From: Cytophagales bacterium
Lineage (GTDB): Bacteria; Bacteroidota; Bacteroidia; Cytophagales; UBA9547
Direction: 5' to 3'
DNA length: 5,144 nucleotides
Assembly (NCBI GenBank): GCA_013298205.1
Contig: JAAFJZ010000220.1
Location: forward strand, 1 to 5,144
The translations under genes and the position numbers were made by a program. Positions 1 through 5,144 of this stretch are shown in pieces. Position 1 is the first letter of the stretch, and each line of letters begins with the position of its first letter. The notes beneath the pieces were generated by a model, which was not told the origin of the DNA, did not search any database, and saw nothing but the letters and a program-made list of their open reading frames with translations.

Positions 1-164
1 CCAAAAATAGAGAAGCCTATACTTGGCCATTTTAAAGTTCTGCCGCCTAGAAAAATATCTTGGGTTTCGGTAGTTTTTTTACCTATTCCAAAACAGATGT
101 ACCCAAGTACAATTACATAAACAAAAATAACAATAAAGTCTAGGGTTGATAATGATACGTTCAT
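1..164 (-). CDS. Sodium:solute symporter (SSS family), N-terminal fragment
   Basis: The gene reads leftward from an ATG at 164-162 and is open to the left window edge, giving 54 codons plus 2 bases. The fragment starts MNVSLSTLDF, continues with a hydrophobic helix (about residues 8-28), then a short polar stretch (GKKTTETQD, 28-36) and a segment reading FLGGRTLKWPSIGFSIF (38-54). That last pattern, a GGR motif followed by a Trp and a Gly/Ser-rich start of the second helix, is the usual N-terminus of SSS (SGLT/PutP-like) transporters, which import sugars, amino acids or other solutes with Na+ across the inner membrane. Full-length relatives are usually about 450-600 residues with 13 or more helices, so over 85% of the gene lies outside. 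The substrate cannot be told from this part. It is transcribed divergently from the rhomboid operon. Confidence 0.85.
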   Translation of the reverse strand, partial: MNVSLSTLDFIVIFVYVIVLGYICFGIGKKTTETQDIFLGGRTLKWPSIGFSIF

Positions 165-363
165 AATTAATAGTGATTGAAAGACACAAATAAACCTAAA
201 AAAAAGTTTTTAACACCTAAATTCAAAAAAAAATAAATTTTTAGCTAAAAAACAAAGAGTTTTTTATAACCTTGTCATTAAGAATAGAATTACGATATTT
301 TAAAGCTTAATTTGAATTTATAATCAAACTAAAGTTTTAAATTACCCTAAATATTAACTTCAA
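165..363. other. Divergent intergenic region with weak promoter-like elements
   Basis: This 199-bp AT-rich stretch separates the leftward symporter from the rightward rhomboid operon and must hold both promoters unless they are further upstream. No element matches the Bacteroidetes consensus TAnnTTTG fully. The nearest are TTAATTTG at 307-314 on the plus strand (one mismatch, about 50 bp before the rhomboid ATG) and TTTATTTG on the minus strand at 194-187 (one mismatch, about 23 bp before the symporter ATG). Neither has a TTG at the expected 17-23 bp upstream. A 7-bp direct repeat ACCTAAA occurs at 194-200 and 215-221, 21 bp apart. No small gene or structured RNA was recognised. Confidence 0.4.
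246..266. repeat. Perfect 8-bp AT-rich inverted repeat in the divergent intergenic region
   Basis: TAAAAAAC (246-253) and GTTTTTTA (259-266) are perfect complements around a 5-nt loop AAAGA. The stem has only one G:C pair per arm, at the loop-closing position. It is not followed by a T-tract on the plus strand, so a terminator is unlikely there. It may be an operator-like dyad, or a chance product of A- and T-tracts. Confidence 0.35.
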
Positions 364-1194
364 ATGTTCGGATTACAACTACCACCAGCAGTTTCGAAAT
401 TATTAATTATTAACATTGGCATTTTTGCGCTGTCATGTATGCTATATTTTAGTAATGGGATTGATATAAATTATTATTTGGGTTTGCATTTTGTGATGTC
501 AGATTATTTTCAGCCATATCAGTTTGTAAGCTACATGTTTTTGCATTCTTATTTGGGAGGGTATGGAGGCATTAGTATAATGCATTTGCTTTCTAACATG
601 TTTGCGTTATTTATGTTTGGACCGTTACTAGAGCAATTCTGGGGAACCAAGAAATTTGTAATTTACTATATGGTTACAGGAATTGGTGCGGGATTAATTC
701 ATTCAGGAGTTGTTTATTATGACCAATATAAACTTAAAGAGGAAATAATAGCCTACGTTGCAGAACCTTCTCCAGATAATTTAGCTAAATTTTTAAATAA
801 TAACACTTCTAGAACTGTTTACGTAAAATATTTAGATTATATTAATGCTTATTCAGACTCACCCAATAATAAAAGTTTTATTGAGGATAGTGTAGAAAGG
901 GTGAAATCTTTTTATAATAAAAATAAGCATATAACTGTAGGAGCTTCAGGAGCGGTTTTTGGCATTTTGCTTGCATTTGGTATGTTATTTCCAAATACTG
1001 AAATGTTTATTTTTCTGATCCCCTTCCCTATTAAAGCTAAATATTTGGTAAGTTTTTATGGATTATATGAACTTTATCAAGGTTTTAGAGCCAGTGAAGG
1101 TGATAATGTCGCTCATTTTGCTCATATTGGGGGCATGATTTGGGGATTTTTTTTAATAAAATATTGGAACAAACAAAGAAATAAGTTTTACTAG
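364..1194 (+). CDS. Rhomboid family intramembrane serine protease (first of tandem pair)
   Basis: This 276-residue inner-membrane protein should cleave substrate transmembrane segments within or just above the bilayer. The rhomboid signatures are present: HxxxN in the second helix (His74, Asn78), GASG with the nucleophile Ser195 at the start of the fourth helix, and a histidine pair in the last helix where His254 (AHIGG) fits the catalytic His and His251 lies one turn before. Helices lie at about 11-29, 70-90, 97-117, 193-210, 214-238 and 250-266, the basic six-helix rhomboid core. Unlike compact rhomboids, it carries a polar, charged insertion of roughly 70 residues (about 119-189) between helices 3 and 4, expected on the periplasmic side beside the active site. 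The ATG at 364 has no Shine-Dalgarno but an A-rich upstream, normal for Bacteroidetes. It heads the operon. Both dyad residues are intact, so activity is expected; the substrate is unknown. Confidence 0.93.
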   Translation: MFGLQLPPAVSKLLIINIGIFALSCMLYFSNGIDINYYLGLHFVMSDYFQPYQFVSYMFLHSYLGGYGGISIMHLLSNMFALFMFGPLLEQFWGTKKFVIYYMVTGIGAGLIHSGVVYYDQYKLKEEIIAYVAEPSPDNLAKFLNNNTSRTVYVKYLDYINAYSDSPNNKSFIEDSVERVKSFYNKNKHITVGASGAVFGILLAFGMLFPNTEMFIFLIPFPIKAKYLVSFYGLYELYQGFRASEGDNVAHFAHIGGMIWGFFLIKYWNKQRNKFY

Positions 1195-1196
1195 TT

Positions 1197-2099
1197 ATGA
1201 ACTCAATTTCAAATGAAATAAAATACGCTTTTAAAAAATCAGATAATGGTTTGGTTCAACTCATTGTTATAAATTTAGGCATATTTATTATTGCTAATTT
1301 AGTAATAGTTCCTGCACATATTTTTGATTTTCCTTTAGCAATAGAGGTAATAAATTCAAGCTTATACTTACCTGCCAACTTAGAAAATTTTATACAAAAA
1401 CCTTGGACACTTTTCACAACCTTTTTTGCTCACCTTGATATTTTTCACATTTTAATGAATATGCTTTTTTTGTATTATTTTGGTAGCTTAATTTCAGAAT
1501 ATCTAGGCAGTAAGCGATTAATAGCTATTTACTTTTGGGGAGGTTTATCAGGTAGCATTTTATATTTACTAGTTTACAATACCATTCCTTTTTTTATGCT
1601 ACGTAGCCCTTTATTAGGCCTGATTGGAGCTTCGGGCAGCGTATATGCTATTGTAGTAGCTGCAGCTGTTTTGTTGCCAAATTATTCTTATTACCTTATA
1701 TTTTTAGGTCCAGTAAAAATTAAATACATCGCAAGCTTTTATATTTTTATTTCATTTATTGGCACTATAGGACAAAATGCAGGAGGAAATATAGCTCATT
1801 TAGGTGGCGCTTTATTGGGTGCTATTTTTATCATACAACTAAAAAAAGGTAACGATTGGGGCTTACCAATCTATTTTGTTTTAAGTTTTTTTGATAAAAT
1901 ATTTAAGCCTAAGCCCAAAATGAAAATTAGTTATGTAAATACAAAAAAGGAAAAACAAAGCGCGAGCATAGCCGTTAAGAATTCTATTCCTAGCCAAAAT
2001 GAAATAGATGAAATTTTAGATAAAATTTCAAAATCAGGTTATGAAAGTTTATCCAAAGAAGAAAAAAACAAACTATTCAAAGCCAGTCAAACGAGCTAA
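1197..2099 (+). CDS. Rhomboid family intramembrane serine protease with C-terminal cytosolic tail (second of tandem pair)
   Basis: This 300-residue paralogue of the preceding gene starts 2 nt after its stop codon. The catalytic set is complete: HILMN in helix 2 (His84, Asn88, the same spacing as GlpG His150/Asn154), GASG with Ser146, and AHLGG with His201. Helices lie at about 19-38, 83-102, 107-127, 144-160, 163-188 and 199-214. The loop between helices 3 and 4 is short (about 15 residues), as in compact rhomboids, unlike the neighbour. A basic, soluble tail follows (about 216-300). Its last 30 residues (IDEILDKISKSGYESLSKEE and onward) form an amphipathic helical motif that I recall as recurrent at the C-termini of Bacteroidetes rhomboids, possibly the family named DUF6576. 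The topology of the family puts this tail in the cytosol. The near-zero spacing indicates co-translation with its partner. Confidence 0.93.
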   Translation: MNSISNEIKYAFKKSDNGLVQLIVINLGIFIIANLVIVPAHIFDFPLAIEVINSSLYLPANLENFIQKPWTLFTTFFAHLDIFHILMNMLFLYYFGSLISEYLGSKRLIAIYFWGGLSGSILYLLVYNTIPFFMLRSPLLGLIGASGSVYAIVVAAAVLLPNYSYYLIFLGPVKIKYIASFYIFISFIGTIGQNAGGNIAHLGGALLGAIFIIQLKKGNDWGLPIYFVLSFFDKIFKPKPKMKISYVNTKKEKQSASIAVKNSIPSQNEIDEILDKISKSGYESLSKEEKNKLFKASQTS

Positions 2100-2101
2100 T
2101 C

Positions 2102-2884
2102 ATGTCTGATTACAAAAATCTTATTGTTACTACTAAAGGCGAAATACTATTCATCACACTCAATCGTCCTGAGAAATTAAACGCTTTAAATCAAGAAATG
2201 CTCAGCGAAATAAAAGTAGCGATAAGGAAATTGTATATGGATAATACAATTTCAGGGGCAATATTTCTAGGAAATGGTGGGAAAGCTTTTGCAGCTGGTG
2301 CTGACATAGAAGAAATGCTAAAAATTGGGGATATTAATGCTAGGAAATACTCTGAATTTGGTCAAGAGGTTTTTAATATGATTGAAAAATCAAGTAAACC
2401 TATAATAGCAGCAATAGATGGTTTTGCATTAGGTGGTGGTTTAGAATTAGGAATGTCTTGTCATATTCGTTTTTGTACTCAAGAGTCAAAACTTGGTCTT
2501 CCTGAAGTTAATCTTGGCATTATTCCCGCATTTGGTGGCACACAAAGACTTACTAGAGCCATTGGAAGATGCAGAGCTTTAGAAATGATGTTTACTGGCA
2601 AGCCCATTGATGCGCAAACTGCTTATAATTATGGGCTGGTAAACAGAGTATGTTCTAAGGAAACCCTCTTACAAGAAGCTACTGAATTGATAGAAAACAT
2701 TATTACCAAATCTAAAATTTCTTTGGGATGCATAGTAGAATCGGTTAATTCTTTTTATGAATATGAAGAAGATGGTTATCAAACAGAATCTAATGCTTTT
2801 TTACAATGCTGTAAAACTGAAGATTTTAAAGAAGGGATAAAAGCATTTTTAGAAAAAAGAAAACCTGTTTTTAAAGGCAAATAG
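2102..2884 (+). CDS. Enoyl-CoA hydratase/isomerase (crotonase) family protein
   Basis: This 260-residue cytosolic enzyme has the usual length for a single-domain crotonase. Landmarks in order are LNRPEKLNAL (20-29, CoA-binding start), FAAGADIEEM (63-72, first oxyanion-hole segment), ALGGGLELG (109-117, second oxyanion Gly112), LPEVNLGIIPAFGGTQRL (133-150) and the GKPIDAQTA / GLVNRV block (166-183). Both acid/base glutamates of true hydratases are kept: Glu115 and Glu135, matching Glu144 and Glu164 of rat mitochondrial enoyl-CoA hydratase. Hydration of 2-trans-enoyl-CoA to 3-hydroxyacyl-CoA, as in beta-oxidation or butyryl-CoA metabolism, is therefore likely. The family is broad, so isomerase or other acyl-CoA activities remain possible. 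The start lies 2 nt after the second rhomboid. No other fatty-acid or CoA gene is visible nearby, so pathway assignment from context is not possible. Confidence 0.93.
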   Translation: MSDYKNLIVTTKGEILFITLNRPEKLNALNQEMLSEIKVAIRKLYMDNTISGAIFLGNGGKAFAAGADIEEMLKIGDINARKYSEFGQEVFNMIEKSSKPIIAAIDGFALGGGLELGMSCHIRFCTQESKLGLPEVNLGIIPAFGGTQRLTRAIGRCRALEMMFTGKPIDAQTAYNYGLVNRVCSKETLLQEATELIENIITKSKISLGCIVESVNSFYEYEEDGYQTESNAFLQCCKTEDFKEGIKAFLEKRKPVFKGK

Positions 2885-2913
2885 ATTCTAAAATATCGGT
2901 TTTCAATCTATTT
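2879..2913 (+). repeat. Imperfect hairpin spanning the hydratase stop codon and the flippase start region
   Basis: AAATAGATT (2879-2887) is perfectly complementary to AATCTATTT (2905-2913). Inside it, AAAA (2890-2893) can pair with TTTT (2900-2903) around a TATCGG loop, with an unpaired CT on one side and C on the other. The left arm contains the hydratase stop codon, and the right arm ends 1 nt before the flippase ATG at 2915. The stem is AT-rich, so it would be weak. It may modulate translation of the flippase or partly attenuate transcription; there is a short T-run at 2911-2914 but no long U-tract or GC-rich stem as in a strong terminator. Confidence 0.45.
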
Positions 2914-2914
2914 T

Positions 2915-4390
2915 ATGCCTGGAATTTTAAAAAAATTAGCCTCTCAAACGATTGTTTATGGTCTTAGTAGTATATTAGGTCGTTTTGTTAATTACCTACT
3001 TGTTCCATTTTATACATCCATATTTATACCAGAAGAATATGGAATAATTACAGAAATATACGCATATTTAGCTTTTTTAAATGTAGTCTATGTTTTTGGT
3101 ATGGAAACCACTTTTTTCAGGTTTTCTTCCTTAGAATCCAAAGAGGATCATTTCAATAAGATTCAAAGTTTTTTGCTTATATTCACATCCGTTCTATCTT
3201 TAGTTTTATTATTATTTAGCCCAAATTTGAATCAAATTTTAGGATATCAAATAAAGCCAATGATTATTCCTATAGCTATATTGATTTTATGGTCAGACTC
3301 ATTGGTAGCTATTCCTTTTGCTAAACTAAGAAAACTTGAAAAACCGATGCGTTTTGCCATGATTAAATTAGCAAATATTTACATAAATGTTATTTTCAAT
3401 TTATTCTTTTTGCTTGCATTGCCAATCTTAGTAGAAATAAAAGGTCTAGGTTTTCTAAAAGCAATTTACAACCCTAATTTCAATATAGAATATGTTTTTT
3501 TATCAAATTTATTTTCAAACCTAATTACATTTTTTCTCACATTGCCATTTTGGAAAAATTTTACGATTACAATAAATAAAGAATCATTTCAGAAATATCT
3601 TAAATACGCTGCTCCGCTTATGGTAATGGGCTTAGCAGGAATGGTAAACGAAGTAATAGATAGAATTTTACTTAAAGAGCTTTTGCCAAATAATTTCTAC
3701 AACGGGAAATCAAGTCTTTGGGCTGTAGGCGTTTATGGCTCTTGTTATAAATTGTCGATTTTTATGTCTTTAGCCATTCAAGCTTTTCGATTTGCTGCAG
3801 AACCATTCTTTTTTGCTAAAGCAAAAGATAAAAATGCTCCAGATTTGTATGCCAAAATTATGTTAGGATTTGTAGCTGTTTGTACAATTATATTTTTAGC
3901 TGTAAGTCTAAATTTAGATTATTTACAGTATTTACTTATTAAGACAGATTTTAGAAAAGGAATTCATGTCGTACCAATTTTACTAGTTGCCAATTTGTTT
4001 TTAGGCATATATTATAACCTTTCAATTTGGTATAAACTTAGTAACAAAACTTATATGGGCATGTACATTAGCATTGGTGGAATGTTAATCACTTTGATTG
4101 CAAATTGGATTTTAATTCCCAAATTAGGTATTCATGGAGCGGCTTGGGCTACTTTGATTTGTTATTGTAGTATGGCTTTTACCAGTTATTTGTTAGGTCA
4201 AAGGTATTATTTTGTACCATATAAAATAGTTAAAATTATGTTTTTAATTCTTTTGAGTGTTGCAATCTTTTACTTTAGTCAAAAGTACTTTAATCAATTT
4301 ATATTCATTAGATTTTTAATACTTACTTTATATACAATCTTTTGCGTTTTTTTTATTGAAATAATTTTTTCAAGAAAAAACAATATTTGA
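2915..4390 (+). CDS. Oligosaccharide flippase / polysaccharide biosynthesis protein (MOP superfamily)
   Basis: This 491-residue integral membrane protein has the length and shape of PST/Wzx-type flippases, which move lipid-linked sugar intermediates of O-antigen, capsule or exopolysaccharide from the cytosolic to the periplasmic leaflet. The N-terminus shows the family pattern: LASQTIVYGLSSILGRFVNY (8-27) in helix 1, PEEYGI (39-44), and GMETTFFRF (62-70). Further landmarks are the helix with charged residues YAAPLMVMGLAGMVNEVIDR (231-250) and the region around AIQAFRFAAEPFFFAKAKD (287-305). Other hydrophobic stretches at about 85-102, 117-135, 152-172, 194-212, 315-336, 345-370, 382-402, 407-427, 436-455 and 462-484 bring the total to 12-14 helices. 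No glycosyltransferase or polymerase gene lies alongside, so the cargo is unknown. The ATG at 2915, 30 nt after the hydratase, gives the expected N-terminus. Confidence 0.88.
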   Translation: MPGILKKLASQTIVYGLSSILGRFVNYLLVPFYTSIFIPEEYGIITEIYAYLAFLNVVYVFGMETTFFRFSSLESKEDHFNKIQSFLLIFTSVLSLVLLLFSPNLNQILGYQIKPMIIPIAILILWSDSLVAIPFAKLRKLEKPMRFAMIKLANIYINVIFNLFFLLALPILVEIKGLGFLKAIYNPNFNIEYVFLSNLFSNLITFFLTLPFWKNFTITINKESFQKYLKYAAPLMVMGLAGMVNEVIDRILLKELLPNNFYNGKSSLWAVGVYGSCYKLSIFMSLAIQAFRFAAEPFFFAKAKDKNAPDLYAKIMLGFVAVCTIIFLAVSLNLDYLQYLLIKTDFRKGIHVVPILLVANLFLGIYYNLSIWYKLSNKTYMGMYISIGGMLITLIANWILIPKLGIHGAAWATLICYCSMAFTSYLLGQRYYFVPYKIVKIMFLILLSVAIFYFSQKYFNQFIFIRFLILTLYTIFCVFFIEIIFSRKNNI

Positions 4391-4422
4391 TTGCATTTAA
4401 ATTCAAAAATAAACTAAATTTG
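4391..4422 (+). promoter_or_regulatory. Bacteroidetes-type sigma-A promoter for the Hpt-response regulator genes
   Basis: TTG at 4391-4393 lies 21 bp upstream of TAAATTTG at 4415-4422, a full match to the Bacteroidetes -7 consensus TAnnTTTG with an accepted spacing. A second possible -33 element, TTTG at 4386-4389, overlaps the end of the flippase gene. Transcription would begin around 4428-4430, leaving a 5' leader of about 35 nt before the Hpt ATG at 4464. The leader contains the 8-bp direct repeat ACATTTAT at 4426-4433 and 4439-4446. This suggests that the signalling pair has its own transcript. The position was found by consensus only. Confidence 0.6.
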
Positions 4423-4463
4423 TAAACATTTATATTCGACATTTATTTAAAAATTAATAAATC

Positions 4464-4814
4464 ATGAATACTCCAGATTTTACACATATTTATGATTTAT
4501 TTAAAGGTGATAAATCCATAGCAACCGAAGTTTTATCTATACTAAAGAAAAATATTATTGCCGAAGTTCGGCAGATGAACCAATATTTAATCGAAGAAAA
4601 ATGGGAAAAGCTAGCATTAGCAGCTCATACTTTGAAATCTCAAATGAATTACATTGCATGCAAATCTACTGTTGAACTGCTTAAAAAAGTAGAGGCGTAT
4701 GCAAAAAAGCATTCTCACAAAGATTTAATTAGATCACTATCTTTAGAAATTTTTGAAAACTGTCGTTTAGTAAGCATACATTTAGAAAAAGAATTAAACC
4801 ACCAAAGAGTTTAA
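4464..4814 (+). CDS. Histidine-containing phosphotransfer (Hpt) domain protein
   Basis: This 116-residue soluble, probably all-helical protein is little more than one Hpt domain. The phosphorylation motif is AAHTLKSQ (53-60), with His55 as the expected phosphoacceptor, followed by a Lys (Lys58) and a small residue (Ser59) as in the family pattern AHxLKG/S. A helix precedes it (about 18-44, with the IAEVRQMNQYL stretch), and two more follow (about 66-82 and 86-111), consistent with the four-helix bundle of Hpt proteins. Such proteins relay phosphate between the receiver of a hybrid kinase and a second receiver, in the cytosol. There is no kinase or receiver domain in the same chain. The response regulator begins 3 nt downstream, making it the likely partner. 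Annotation pipelines often miss proteins of this size, but the motif is clear. Confidence 0.85.
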   Translation: MNTPDFTHIYDLFKGDKSIATEVLSILKKNIIAEVRQMNQYLIEEKWEKLALAAHTLKSQMNYIACKSTVELLKKVEAYAKKHSHKDLIRSLSLEIFENCRLVSIHLEKELNHQRV

Positions 4815-4817
4815 AAA

Positions 4818-5144
4818 GTGAATAAGTTTCTAATTTATGTTGTTGAAGACGATTCATTTTTTCTAAACCTAATTCTTAAAAATTTTGAAAAAAACAAGAA
4901 TTATGTAATCAGAGGATTTTCGTCAGGAGAAAACTGCTTAAACGAAATTGACTCTCATCCTGATGTCGTAATTTTAGATTACATTCTCGACCCACAACAA
5001 ACTGGAAAAATGACAGGAATCGAAGTTTACAATAAAATTCGCGCAAAAGTCGTTAAAACAAAAATAATATTTCTTTCAGGTCAAGACGATGTAAATGTAA
5101 TTTTAGAACTTGTAAAAATGGGTGCCAGAGATTATGTAACTAAA
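4818..5144 (+). CDS. Response regulator, receiver domain (cut by the right window edge)
   Basis: An open frame of 109 codons runs from a GTG at 4818 to the window end. A TAA at 4812-4814 (the Hpt stop) lies in the same frame two codons upstream, and the first in-frame ATG is codon 65, inside the domain, so GTG is the only sensible start; it gives MNKFLIYVVEDD. The receiver residues are all present: acidic pocket Asp11/Asp12, phosphoacceptor Asp54 (VILDY), Ser87 in FLSGQDD (Thr/Ser switch), Tyr106, and Lys109 as the very last visible codon. About 10-15 residues of the receiver and any output domain lie beyond the edge. The LDY and SGQDDV wording recalls receivers of Bacteroidetes NtrC/AtoC-type sigma-54 activators, but a stand-alone receiver or a different output domain fits equally. 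It is probably co-transcribed with the Hpt gene. Confidence 0.88.
   Translation, partial: MNKFLIYVVEDDSFFLNLILKNFEKNKNYVIRGFSSGENCLNEIDSHPDVVILDYILDPQQTGKMTGIEVYNKIRAKVVKTKIIFLSGQDDVNVILELVKMGARDYVTK

Noticed and set aside
200..240. A-tract and T-tract rich stretch as a possible small RNA or mobile-element end
   Set aside because: There is no terminal inverted repeat pair, no target duplication, no transposase remnant and no recognisable RNA fold. Homopolymer runs alone do not support a feature.
719..930. The insertion in rhomboid 1 as a separate inserted gene or a frameshift scar
   Set aside because: The frame is open throughout, the composition matches the neighbouring sequence, and the flanking rhomboid helices and motifs are intact and in frame. 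It is part of the protein.
364..4390. The operon as a defence or secretion system
   Set aside because: None of the four proteins carries a nuclease, toxin, phage-related or secretion ATPase motif. Each has a good ordinary family assignment, so a defence role would be speculation.
4441..4462. ATTTATT / AATAAAT inverted repeat just before the Hpt ATG as a terminator or riboswitch stem
   Set aside because: The stem is 7 A:T pairs with no G:C pair, and it lies downstream of the predicted promoter. It is too weak for a terminator and is expected by chance in such AT-rich sequence.
4391..4463. Intrinsic terminator after the flippase gene
   Set aside because: No GC-containing stem followed by a T-tract is visible, so transcription from the operon may read into the Hpt gene. 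No terminator can be supported.

Overview
The window is AT-rich (roughly 30% GC by eye) and reads as a chromosomal segment from a member of the Bacteroidetes, probably a low-GC Flavobacteriia, Cytophagia or Sphingobacteriia-type lineage. Four things point there: gene starts without recognisable Shine-Dalgarno sequences, one good match to the Bacteroidetes sigma-A promoter (TTG, 21 bp, TAnnTTTG), a tandem rhomboid pair whose second member has the C-terminal tail typical of this phylum, and the family flavour of the flippase and receiver proteins. I cannot name a genus.

Layout: (1) 1-164, minus strand: the N-terminal 54 codons of a sodium:solute symporter that runs off the left edge. (2) 165-363: a divergent intergenic region. 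(3) 364-4390, plus strand: a tightly packed probable operon of two paralogous rhomboid proteases, an enoyl-CoA hydratase/isomerase-family enzyme and a multi-pass polysaccharide flippase. The first three genes are separated by only 2 nt each; the flippase follows after 30 nt that contain an AT-rich inverted repeat. (4) 4391-4463: a short gap with the best promoter of the window. (5) 4464-5144, plus strand: a free-standing Hpt phosphotransfer protein and, 3 nt later, a response regulator with a forced GTG start. The right edge cuts the response regulator at the conserved lysine of its receiver domain.

How the genes fit together: the rhomboids and the flippase all act in the inner membrane, on protein cleavage and lipid-linked glycan export respectively. 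The acyl-CoA enzyme between them is cytosolic and has no obvious mechanistic link to either, so the operon may reflect co-expression rather than one pathway. The Hpt and receiver pair is a plausible two-protein part of a phosphorelay whose sensor kinase lies outside the window. I found no tRNA, rRNA, CRISPR array, insertion sequence or other mobile element. Nothing here is clearly a new biological system. The most distinctive points are the insertion beside the active site of the first rhomboid, the cytosolic tail of the second, the isolated Hpt-receiver pair and the hairpin at the flippase start.
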